64,000 nt of DNA, taken from Amyelois transitella (taxonomy: Eukaryota > Arthropoda > Insecta > Lepidoptera > Pyralidae). The DNA lies in assembly GCF_032362555.1 (NCBI RefSeq), contig NC_083507.1, positions 809,001 through 873,000 of the forward strand, read 5' to 3'. Of the stretch, positions 52,655 through 62,514 are shown in pieces (the first letter of the stretch is position 1; every line of letters starts with the position of its first letter). Below the pieces are notes generated by a model. That model had not been told where the DNA came from. It was given only the letters and a program-made list of their open reading frames with translations, and ran no database searches. The position numbers and the translations under genes were made by a program.

Positions 52655-52915
52655 ATGGTTCTCGGCACTATAATAAAATAGGACCACTCAATCTCTTACC
52701 TGTGGATGTAGTAAAATGTGACTAGGGGAAAGGCTAATAAACTTCGTATTCTTCTTGTAGGCCATGGGCTAGCAACCTGTCACTATTTGAATTTCATTTC
52801 TATCACTTGGCATTACAGCTGAACGTCGCCAGTTTCAGTCTTTTCAAACAGTTCAAGGCTCTGTCTACCCCGCGAGAGATAAAGACGTGATTATATGTTT
52901 GCATGTATGTACCAA
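52655..52915 (+). repeat. SINE-A, diverged full length
   Basis: ATGGTTCTCGGCACTATAAT to AAGACGTGATTATATGTTTG and the tail. Confidence 0.8.
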
Positions 52916-53089
52916 TAAAAATGTTGCCTTCTTTTTTTAACGGTTAACGCGACTTTCACTACTTATTACAATTTGATCAACCTTCCTTCTAAAGGATAAT
53001 CACGTGATATAGTTTGTTTGTATGTTATATCTTTATTGCATAGAAATTGACATAATAACAAGCAAATAGTACAAAGTTACAACTGAACT

Positions 53090-53180
53090 TCAAGCTGAAC
53101 GTGGCCTTTCAGTCTTTTCAACACTGTTGGCTCTGTCTACCCAGCAAGGGATATAGACGTGACTATATATATGTATGTAT
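53090..53180 (+). repeat. SINE-A, 5'-truncated
   Basis: CAAGCTGAACGTGGCCTTTC to GACGTGACTATATATATGTA; GTTACAACT on both sides (53074 and 53180) is a likely target duplication. Confidence 0.8.
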
Positions 53181-53499
53181 GTTACAACTACTAGTTGTTG
53201 CACCCAAAAATATTTAAACTCCGTTCATTAAACATTTCAAAAGATACATTCATTGCGGTGACAGTGTTTATACGGTATAACAACCGGACAAACCCACATA
53301 ACATTGCCGAGTGACCTTCAGCGTTTTCTAAGAGTTGCCCAACAGATTTCGACAGGAGTTATGTAACCAGGTCCAAGAGGTGTTCGGGTCAAGAGTGCTG
53401 TTCACAAAGGAAAACAATGAGTCATAGAGAAATGGTTACTAATTAAAAATAATCCACAACACATCTACCCCGCAAGGAATATAATCACGTTTATATTGC

Positions 53500-53735
53500 A
53501 TACATACATATGATCACTTCTATATCCCTTGCGGGGTAGACAGAGTTCAGCTGTTTGGTTTAATGATAGAATTGAGATTCATATAAAGTGACAGGTTGCT
53601 AGCCCGTCGCCTTAAGAATCCCAAGTTTGTAAGCGTATCTTTTAGTCACCTTTTTCGACATCCATGGGAAATGATGGAGATGAGATAGAGTGGTCCTATT
53701 TTTTTTTGTATTGGTGCCGGGAACCACACGGCGCG
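53500..53735 (-). repeat. SINE-A, internally shortened
   Basis: CATACATATGATCACTTCTA through CAGAGTTCAGCTG to GGGAACCACACGGCGC. Confidence 0.8.
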
Positions 53736-54195
53736 TTGTTATGCTTAAAAATAATTTTGCAGCATCAAAGCCCCAAGGTCCCACCGTTTCCACTGCGAAA
53801 GGCAAAAACATTGAATCATTATTATTTATTTACCACATTTTTGTTTTGTATAATTTCCAAAGCTGTGTATTTTTCAGACATTTTTACATCAAGTTTTGAT
53901 AGAAACTCACATCTTCGTACAATTTTATGAAATAAAAAGTAAATATTTAAAAACATAGTAAATATAAGGTTACAAAAAGAAGGATGTCGTAAACATATTT
54001 TTTTTTGACCAATATTTAATTGTCGTAATATTTGAATCGTGATTTCCGGCGTTTCGTTATTTTTAAATTACCAAGAAACAATCAAATAACTAAAAAATTA
54101 TACATTGTTTCCTGCCCAATATTTATTTAATATATCAAATAGTTATTTTACAAGTTTCATGTGTTATTTGTTGTATACTATCAATTTGAAACAAA
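53736..54195. other. intergenic sequence, nothing recognised
   Basis: AT-rich, no exon or repeat identified. Confidence 0.4.
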
Positions 54196-54395
54196 AGAAT
54201 AGTATAGAAAAGATTTATTTTCAAAATTGGATACAAGGTATCACTTATTGACGTCACATCACTTAATCTAATTATATCTACTACCGCTTCCAAAGCGCAT
54301 GTGTAGAAGAAGTGGCGGAACAAACTACACTGCAGCATTTTCACCGGACGTTAATTTACAAATATAGATCTCTTAAATCTGAATCTCTTAAATTA
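54196..54395 (-). repeat. LINE-D 3' UTR copy
   Basis: AAAAGATTTATTTTCAAAAT, GACGTCACATCACTTAATCT, and CCGCTTC / GAAGTGG arms; the C-to-T change still allows a G-U pair. Confidence 0.75.
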
Positions 54396-54459
54396 AATAC
54401 GAATACATCGTCAAATAAATATTTATAATATCTGTACTAAAATTCAAGACAAAAATAAT

Positions 54460-54717
54460 TGAAAAATTCTTTTTGTCTTAAATACACCATTTATCGAGGA
54501 AGGTTTTAGGCCTCAAGGATGAATAATTTTCCCCGTTTTTTTTCACATTTTCCATTATTTCTTCGCTCCCAAAAGTTGCAGCGGGATGTTATATGGCCTT
54601 AAGCCTTCCTCGATAAATGGTCTATTCAACACAAAAATAATTTTTAAATTCAAAACAGTAGTTCTGAAATTAGCGCGTTCAAACAAACAACTCTTCAGCT
54701 TTATAATATTAGTATAA
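54460..54717. mobile_element. Lep1-type Helitron fragments in opposite orientations
   Basis: 54460-54512 is plus (TTGAAAAATTC...CGAGGAAGGTTTTAGG). It joins 54513-54717, minus, from CTCAAGGATGAATAATTTTC to ATATTAGTATA. Confidence 0.7.
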
Positions 54718-54800
54718 ATTAACAAAAAAGACCGTTAATTCAGTCAAGTTACCAGTACGTCCAGTAAGTCTAAGTACCCATTTACCACATAAAGAACTTT

Positions 54801-55045
54801 ACCGTATGGTTCCCGGCAGTGCGTGTGGTTCCCGCCACAAATAAAAAAAAAGAATAGAACCACTTCATCTCGTAAAAAGCGACTAAGGTAAAAGGCTTAT
54901 ATAAACTTGGGATTCCTCTTTCAGGCGATGGGCTAGCAACCTGTCACTGTTTGAATCTCAATTTCATAATTTACCCAAACAGCTGAACGTGGCCTATCAG
55001 TTTTTCCAAGAATGTTGGCTCTGTCTATCCCGCAAGGGATAATCC
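54801..55045 (+). repeat. SINE-A with doubled head
   Basis: ACCGTATGGTTCCCGGCAGT and GCGTGTGGTTCCCGCCAC heads lie 20 bp apart; the body runs to CCCGCAAGGGATAATCC without tail. Confidence 0.75.
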
Positions 55046-55611
55046 GGTGCTAATTTGCCTTCGACCAATTTGTCAAGGAGATTATGTCTTGTGATTTAAA
55101 TACAAAACGCGTACTCTCTTTCTACGCGAGTCTTTGTGAAGTAAGCCGTCTTCAGCTTAACGACATGTCATCTTAAACCGTGACATGTAAACTAATATTG
55201 TTAAATGTTTTGTTGTTAGACTTTCTAGTTGTTAAATTGATGATGCATGCATTTATTTATCCACTTTACTGAAACTTGTAAAGAAAGATAATGTTCTGTG
55301 AAGTAAAACTGCGTCTTATTCTTAATAATCACTGCACTTATTTGTACTCATTGACATTTAATGTGTTATATAAATTACAAAATTAATATTAACTTAAAAC
55401 ATTTGTACTAAGATATATTTAAAAAAAGGAAGTTCCCGCGTCATTCTCTTTCTTTTTATAATATATTTTTTTATAGGTGGCCAGTTCTAACCTATTTCAA
55501 TCTGTTGCTTATTTCAAAGAGGTTGCGTGATATTTTCAAACACTAGTTGAACCGTGTTTATTTACAGGGCGAATACAGCCGCCACTTCCGCTTAAATCTT
55601 AAAATTAACTC
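55046..55611. other. intergenic AT-rich sequence, nothing recognised
   Basis: No exon or repeat family seen. Confidence 0.4.
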
Positions 55612-55870
55612 ATACATACATACATATAATCACGTCTATATCCCTTGCGGGGTAGACAGAGCCAACAGTCTTGATAAGACTGAACGGCCACGTTCAGCTG
55701 TATGGCTTTATGATAGAATTGGAATTTAAATATTGACAGGTTTCTAACCAATCGCCTAAAAGGAGAATCCCAAGTTTACGAGTATAAGCCTATCCCTAAG
55801 TCGCCTATAACGACATCCATGAGAAGGAGATGGAGTGGTCTAATTCTTTTTTTTTTATTACACACGGCAC
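55612..55870 (-). repeat. SINE-A, near full length
   Basis: CATACATACATATAATCACG through CAGTCTTGATAAGACTG to ATTACACACGGCAC. Confidence 0.8.
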
Positions 55871-55969
55871 TGCCGGGAACACACAATCTCACACGTCACA
55901 CAACAATTTTAGAATAGTGTTCTCAACTCTATTATTCAACTCCTTACTCACCAATATCTTTAAGTTGTA

Positions 55970-56066
55970 GGAATTGGAAGCGGCAGTAGTTATAATTAGA
56001 TTTGAGTGATGTGACGTCAATAAGTGATACCTTGTATCCAATTTTGAAAATAAATCTATTCTATTC
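55970..56066 (+). repeat. LINE-D 3' end, 5'-truncated
   Basis: GGAAGCGGCAGTAGTTATAA, GTGATGTGACGTCAATAAGT and ATTTTGAAAATAAATCTATT, then CTATTCTA. Confidence 0.75.
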
Positions 56067-56069
56067 TAA

Positions 56070-56292
56070 AATTCAAAAAATTCAAAATTAAAAATTTTTA
56101 TTCATTATTATATTATATTAGTATGGTTTAACAACATTGGTTGACGTCAAATAAATTACTTAAAAACTAAGTTTACTGCCGCTTCCAAGGCGTCAGTGCA
56201 GAAGAAGCGGTAACAAACTGCACTGCAGCATTTTCTTCAACAACGTCAACTTCACAATATTAAATTATACTTAGAATAGAATGTGGACGGGA
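56070..56292 (-). repeat. LINE-D2 3' UTR copy
   Basis: AATTCAAAAAATTCAAAATT tail side, GTTGACGTCAAATAAATTAC, and CCGCTTC / GAAGCGG arms. Very similar to the UTR of the LINE at 62126. Confidence 0.75.
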
Positions 56293-56455
56293 GAAATAAA
56301 GTCAGTACCTTTATCTACTGGTGTAGATACAGGACGTGTCAAGTACCAACCTTATAAGGATTACGGTCACTTTCCCTTCCCATTGCGACACGGCTAACGT
56401 ACATTACTTTCTCTGGATTAAATACTTCTATTTTAGATCATGTGCCATGTGATCA

Positions 56456-56717
56456 TGTGCCGTGTGGTTCCCGGCACCATTACAAAAAAATAGGACCACT
56501 CCATCTCTTTCCCACGGATGTCGTAAAAGGCGACTAAGGGATAGGCTTACAAACTTGGGATTCCTCTTTTAGGCGATGGGCTAGCAACCTGTCACTATTT
56601 GAATCTCAATTCTATCACTAAGCCAAACAGCTGAGCGTGGCCTATCAGCCTTTTCAAGACTGGTGGCTCTGTCTACCCCGCTAGGGATGTAGACGTGATC
56701 ATATGTATGTATGTATT
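56456..56717 (+). repeat. SINE-A, full length
   Basis: GTGCCGTGTGGTTCCCGGCA to GATGTAGACGTGATCATATG and tail; GTGCCATGTGATCATGTGCC precedes the head. Confidence 0.85.
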
Positions 56718-56779
56718 TTTAGATCAGTATTTATTTCTAAGATTTTATTATATCCTTTCGAGAGTGTGCTATTTTCAAA

Positions 56780-56985
56780 TTCATTTTTAATAGTCACTTA
56801 ATAATTGTCATATCTTTTGGTTTCACAACATTGGTTGACGTCAAATAAATTAATTAAAACTTAGTTCACCGCCGCTTCCAAAGCATCAGTGCAGAAGAAG
56901 CGGTAACAAACTGTATTGCAGCATTTTCTTCAATAAGAACGTCAACTCCACAATTTTACCAAATTAGAATAGAAATGTGGACTAG
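56780..56985 (-). repeat. LINE-D2 3' UTR copy
   Basis: TCATATCTTTTGGTTTCACA, GTTGACGTCAAATAAATTAA, and CCGCTTC / GAAGCGG arms. Confidence 0.75.
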
Positions 56986-57136
56986 AAAATACACACATAT
57001 TTCAAAATATGAATGTCTCCCTTATACTTCGATCAATTATAAAAAGATTTATACTTGAAGGAAGCCCTTATACGATGTTTTGCGAATTGCATATAAATTG
57101 CGACTGAGTAGGTACAATATGTGTGTTTTTTGTATT

Positions 57137-57355
57137 GGTGCCGTGTGGTTCCCGGCGCCAATACAAAAAAGAATAGGACCACTCCATCTCTTTCCCATGG
57201 ATGTCGTAAAAGGCGACTAAGGGATAGGCTTACAAACTTGAGATTCTTTTTAAGCCGACGGGCTAGCAACCTGTCACTATTTTAATCTCAATAACGCGTA
57301 TATCATTAAGCCAAATAGCTGAACGTGGTCATTCAGTCTTTTCAAGTGTATGTAT
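57137..57355 (+). repeat. SINE-A, 3'-altered
   Basis: GTGCCGTGTGGTTCCCGGCG to CATTCAGTCTTTTCAAG, then straight to a TGTATGTATG tail, skipping the last ~50 bp. Confidence 0.8.
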
Positions 57356-57404
57356 GTGTATGAGTATAATATCGGTTATTCGCTATAAATTTTCGTTGTT
57401 GGCT

Positions 57405-57645
57405 CGAATGGGAAGGCCTAGACGAACGTACCTTGATCAAGTGATAGACGTCCTGGTAAAAGGTCAGGGTCAAGAGTACGTACCCCAAACCGCCGAGGTT
57501 GCATGAAGAGATTTATGAATGTAGATAAATCGAAAGAAGTATGAGATGTGTGGCAAATGGAAAAACGTAGTTCTGCCATAAAATCACTCTTATTTCCTGG
57601 AGGGGTACTCCAGGAAAAAAGAGTGATTTTATGTATGTATGTAAC
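57405..57645 (+). repeat. RTE-L LINE 3' end, diverged
   Basis: GAAGGCCTAGACGAACGTAC, GTGATAGACGTCCTGGTAAA, ACCGCCGAGGTTGCATGAAG and the ATTTTATGTATGTATGT tail. This copy keeps the GRPRRTYLDQVIDVLVKGQ-like frame. Confidence 0.8.
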
Positions 57646-57779
57646 TAGTATTATGTAAATAATAATTTCAAAACCAACCAATAAAAATTAAAAATATGAA
57701 TCAATACTTGTCATTTTCAAACTGTGAATTTCACAAAAACTGAATTATTCAAAATAGTGGAGAAATCATTTCGTTAAGG

Positions 57780-57860
57780 CGACATTGGCACGTGCCAAGG
57801 ATTATGGTGAAAGGGCATGCCATGGCCCTTGGAATGACCCCACGTGCCCTTTTCTACAAA
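57780..57860. promoter_or_regulatory. palindromic patch with two CACGTG E-boxes
   Basis: TTGGCACGTGCCAA is a perfect 14 bp palindrome near 57784-57797. A second CACGTG lies near 57841, and an AAGGGCATGCCATGGCCCTT near-palindrome lies between. Regulatory function is only a possibility. Confidence 0.35.
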
Positions 57861-57964
57861 AACCTGCTCAGTCAATAGTTAAATATTGCAATTAATCTAC
57901 GTGGAAGTTTGACTTCAACATTTATTATTCTCGGACACAACATTATAAAAAAAAAATACCACCA

Positions 57965-58110
57965 CCAATGAAAAAAAAGAAACGGACCATTCTATCTCTT
58001 TCCCATGGATGTCGTAAAAGGCGACTAAGGGATACGCTCATAAACTTGGGATTCTTCTTTCAGTCTATCAGTCTTTTCAAGACCGTTGGCCCTGTCTGCC
58101 CCGCGCCGTG
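57965..58110 (+). repeat. SINE-A, internally deleted
   Basis: AAGAAACGGACCATTCTATC to CTTGGGATTCTTCTTTCAGT, then directly CAGTCTTTTCAAGACCG to GCCGTGATTACATG. Confidence 0.75.
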
Positions 58111-58136
58111 ATTACATGTATGTACATGCATGCATA

Positions 58137-58384
58137 TTGCATATGGTCACGTCTATGGCCCGTGCGGGGTAGACAGAGCCAACAGTCTTGAAAAGACCGA
58201 ATGGCCACGTTCAGCTATTTGGCTTAATGATGAAATAGATATTCAAATAGTGACTGGTTGCTAGCCCATCGCCTAAAAAGAATCCCAAGTTTGTAAGCCT
58301 AGCCTTAGTCGCCTTTTACCTTCATGGGAAAGAGATGGAGTGGTACTATTCTTTTTTGTATTGGTGCCGGGAACCACACGGCTT
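58137..58384 (-). repeat. SINE-A, full length
   Basis: ATTGCATATGGTCACGTCTA through CAGTCTTGAAAAGACCG to GGGAACCACACGGC. Confidence 0.85.
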
Positions 58385-58504
58385 TATTACATGTATGTAT
58401 GTACAATATTATTTATTTAAACTGAGACCATGATTCGAATGTAAATAGATTAACAAATCAAATATAATTATCTACACGCCAGGCATATGAATAAGGACAT
58501 AGAA

Positions 58505-58640
58505 ATGGGAAGGCGCAGGCGATCATGCCTTGATCAAAATAAGATATATTCTAGTGAAAGTTCAAATGAAGAGTGAGTGTCCAAAGTCTACGAGCTTGCG
58601 TGAATAGTTGAATGTGGATGAAGTTTATGGAGGTTACAAT
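58505..58640 (+). repeat. RTE-L LINE 3' fragment, diverged
   Basis: GAAATGGGAAGGCGCAGGCG, CTTGATCAAAATAAGATATA and TAGTTGAATGTGGATGAAG; the end is lost. Confidence 0.6.
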
Positions 58641-58887
58641 AAACGTATTAAAAATTTTAAAGAGTATAATGTAATTAGTTAAATTGCTCGACATAGGCAC
58701 TTCCTACTGCGCTTAGAGTATTATCTGTGCCAAGAGCATTTAATGAGATTAAATGATTTTTATATCCGCCGTACAAATGAGGCACAAAATCAACGAAAAT
58801 TATACACACTTATAATTAACGTTTCTATCCACTACGGGGTAGTTAGAACCTAATTGAATAAGATAATGTAATGAATAAATGAATGGT

Positions 58888-59148
58888 GCCGTGTGGTCCC
58901 CGGCACCATTACAAAAAAGAATAGGACCACTCCATCTCTTTCCCATGGATGTCGTAAAAGGCGACTAAGGGATAGGTTTATAAACTTAGAATTCCTCTTT
59001 TAGGCGATGGGCTAGCAACCTGTCACTATTTGAATCTCAGTTCTATCATTAAGCCAAAAAGCTGAACGTGGCCATTCAGTCTTTTCAAGACTGTTGGCTT
59101 TGTCTACCCCGCAAGGGATATAGACGTGACCATATGTATGTATGTAAT
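58888..59148 (+). repeat. SINE-A, full length, close to consensus
   Basis: GTGCCGTGTGGTCCCCGGCA to GACGTGACCATATGTATGTA, with intact CAGTCTTTTCAAGACTG. Confidence 0.9.
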
Positions 59149-60350
59149 GTAATGATTACGATAAATGACAGGCATTGCAATGTGTCAGCTGAAACAAACG
59201 TATGACAAAAGTAATTCAAAGAGTCATTTGATTAAAATGATGTAGGTCAATGTCGTGTGACGTTAAATTATACGCTGACATGTTATTAAGGTATCATCAG
59301 TTAAGTTACAATGAAAGGTGGGAACGCAATTATCCAGGCGCTTGCGCATTGCATAAACTAGTCAAAGTACAGAAATGTACCAAAACATTTATTGAAATGT
59401 CATTTAGAAATATTGTTTTTAAAATTTAATAGTTATACCTCTTTAGTACATTGGTAGGTTATTTGTGAAATTGTTGTTAGGACTTAATTTAAAAATACAT
59501 ATATTTTTTCGCAAAGTCTTTGGGTTTTGTAATTGTATGTATTTTTCAGTACACATGTGCACTTTATCGCACCACCAATTTCAAGTTTTTGCTGTTTGGT
59601 CAGCTGGTTGACTGGTAGAGAATGACAAACGGCATTTAGTCCGCCTTTTGTTCATATTTTTTGTGCAATAAAGTAAGAGACATCCGCTCTTAATAAATAA
59701 GGCCAAATTTCAAATCTACATACAGCCAGTTGGGCTATAAGTTGATATATCAGTCAATCAAAAAAGTAGTTATAATTAGATTTAAGTGATGTGACGTCAA
59801 TATGTGATACCTTGTATCCAATTTTGAAAATAAATCTATTCTAATCAATCAGTCAGTCTTTTGTATAATTAAGATTAGTTTCCTGTTACATTTCGCCAAT
59901 GAAATATTGCTGTATAACATTTTTCCAGAAAAATCTTGTTCCAGACCTGCGTTATTTCTATACCATGGTTATTTTATGATAATTGAGTATTCCTACAAAT
60001 GGGTACGCGCGTTGATTACAGATAGGCTCGCCAATTTGCCGTGTTTTATTGTATGTTTGTATTACACTCATCACGGTCAATTAACTCAGTATAAACATTT
60101 GTTTATTTTTAATTTTGACTTCAAAAAGATTTTTTTTCTTTTATTCACCTATTAATTCCGTAATTGTATAGATATTGATTTGGCGTACGGACTAGATTTA
60201 TTTCTGAAACTCAGGTCTTGTAAAAGATGAAATCTGTCAGGGCATGACAAAGCTTTATGAGATGAAACAACAAAAACTCCCTTTTTTTAATTGGTAAAAC
60301 GTGATCCTACATCCTATAGATAAACGAGAGAGACATCATTTATTCATTCA
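59149..60350. other. intergenic sequence with two LINE 3' fragments
   Basis: 59600-59690 is a LINE-E end (GGTTGACTGGTAGAGAATG, TTGTGCAATAAAGTAAG). 59766-59845 is a LINE-D end in plus orientation (GTGATGTGACGTCAATATGT, ATTTTGAAAATAAATCTATT). The rest is AT-rich with no gene. Confidence 0.5.
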
Positions 60351-60545
60351 TTCATTCATATAATCACCTCTATATCCCCATATCTAGACAGAGCCAGCAG
60401 TCTTTGATGAACTTAATAGATAAACATCTAAATAGATAAACTTAATAGATAAACATCTATTAAGTTTAAGGATAGAATTTAGATTCAAATAGCGACTGGT
60501 TGCTAGCCGATCGTCAAAAAAAGGAATCCCAAGTATATAACTGCC
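60351..60545 (-). repeat. SINE-A, old copy with local duplication
   Basis: ATTCATATAATCACCTCTAT, then a doubled ACTTAATAGATAAACATCTA segment, then GATTCAAATAGCGACTGGTT. Confidence 0.65.
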
Positions 60546-62125
60546 GCACGATTACTAAAAACACGCTAACCCACATTTTCAATACGAGCGAAAAACGCGC
60601 GAAATATTTAGAATTGTCGCCATTTCAAAACCATATGTCACACAACGAACTTTTAAATACCCAAAGATAGGCAATCAAAATCACTATTAAAAATCGATAA
60701 TTTTAATAAGATTAATCAACTATTATTTTGAAAATGAGCGTATAAGGCAGTTTTATTGTGTTTTTTAATTTTTTTTTTACTATGAGTACTTTACTAAAAG
60801 ATCATTAAGTATACCTTAGCGACCTTATAGCATATGATTCGAATATAAATATGACTTGCATTTTTAGGTTCTAAAAACTAGTCTACAATAAATTACTAAA
60901 ATATCGTTAAGGTGTTTAACGACGTTTTAGTTATTTATTGAGAGCTCTAAATTAGAAACAAAACATGACTGTATCAACTCAAAAGCTTTTTAACAACCTT
61001 CAAGACTAGCTTTGCAGTGTTGCTACATTGCTGTATTTATTTTCTCTATTGTTTACCTTATTATTAAAACACTTAAAAGACGTTACGCCCAAAACCTTGA
61101 ACATAAGCGATCTTTTAGCTGTGACTTTAGGTTGGAAAAGTTTATGCAATTATAGAAAAATAGGAACATTAACTACCAAATTGAAACAAAATATTATGTA
61201 TTTTAAGGTTTATTAAAAGAAAGATATGTAACCTGCCTTGCTATGGTTCTCTAAAGAATAGGTAAATTATATCAAACCAAAATCTTCAAACTCAGACTTC
61301 AAATGAAACTAAACAGAAATAAAAAAAAATTATAAAACTTATAAGTAATAACCAACACACGATTTTCCACAAATAATAACACTGAGTAACAATTAAAAAT
61401 GACATTACAAATTGCGTTCAAAATATGCATTTTGAGTTGGTAATAAACTTCTCAAAAACTTAAAATAGGCCTGTCGGCAGCACACAGCATATATTTATAC
61501 TTACTTAATAAAATGAGATCACATTGAAAGATTTTTTTATGTAACACAAATATATACTTTTAAATAATGACTGTGACAAGCTTAGAACTAAACAAATTTC
61601 TCACATAAGACACAATACACTACTTTAAGAAGTTTTAACCGTTCACGTGGTTTTGTACAAAAACAATTACAATTTGTATTAAATTAAAAAGGTAACCTCC
61701 TAGAGGTTGATTTTTATTAAAATCTTAATCTTAGTATAACCTTAAATCAGAAAGACAAATAAAAAAATATAACTTTAAGGCACTTTTCAGTCTTTTGTTT
61801 ACATATTTAGACATAAGATATAATTATAAATGCGAAAGTTGGTAAGAATGTATGGATGTGTGTATGTTTGTTAGTCTTTCATGCAAAACAAACAAGCATG
61901 GATTTTGACGAAACTTTACAACATTATACTCTAACACATAGGCTATAAATCACGCAACGTAGTCGCGGAAAAAGGCTAGTTTATAATAAGATAATTATAA
62001 CGAAATGATAATGATTAGAATAAGTGTACATAAGTAACTAATGTAAGAAGTAGAAAAAAAAAACACTTATTCATGTGATTATGTGGTTTTCCTACTTCTT
62101 ACATCATTTGATGCAGCATGATTCA
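60546..62125. other. AT-rich sequence, no gene supported
   Basis: No exon recognised. 61820-61985 is a Helitron/SINE-like relic (ATTATAAATGCGAAAGTTGG, GTAGTCGCGGAAAAAGGCTAGT). Confidence 0.4.
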
Positions 62126-62514
62126 AAATTCAAAATTCAAAATTTTTATTCATTATTATAGGATACTATCATATCGCTTAATAATTGTCGTATGGTTTAA
62201 CAACTTGGTTGACGTCAAATAAATTACTTAAAAACTAAGTTTACTGCCGCTTCCAAGGCGTCAGTGCAGAAGAAGCGGTAACAAACTGCACTGCAGCATT
62301 TTCTTCAACAACGTCAACTTCACAATATTAAAATATACTTAGAATAGAATGTGGACGGGAGAATACATTGTTCAGATTTATATATTTATGAGATTTAATA
62401 ATGAAAAAAGAAATATATATATATATATATATTTAATGGATTGCCAATTTTAAAAAGATTTATGTACAGAGTGTACTGAAATTTTGATTTAAGTTCAAAT
62501 TAAACTACAATTAA
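62126..62514 (-). repeat. 3' UTR of the Jockey/CR1-like LINE (type D2)
   Basis: Sequence 3' of the LINE stop codon. It shares GTTGACGTCAAATAAATTA and the CCGCTTC...GAAGCGG inverted repeat (62247-62253 / 62272-62278) with isolated D2 copies elsewhere. The 3' end is an A/T-rich ATTCAAAA-type tail. A short (AT)n run lies at about 62412-62432. Confidence 0.75.

Noticed and set aside
59907-60155. 82-residue frame
   Set aside because: Hydrophobic AT-driven composition, no start context or homologous wording recognised.
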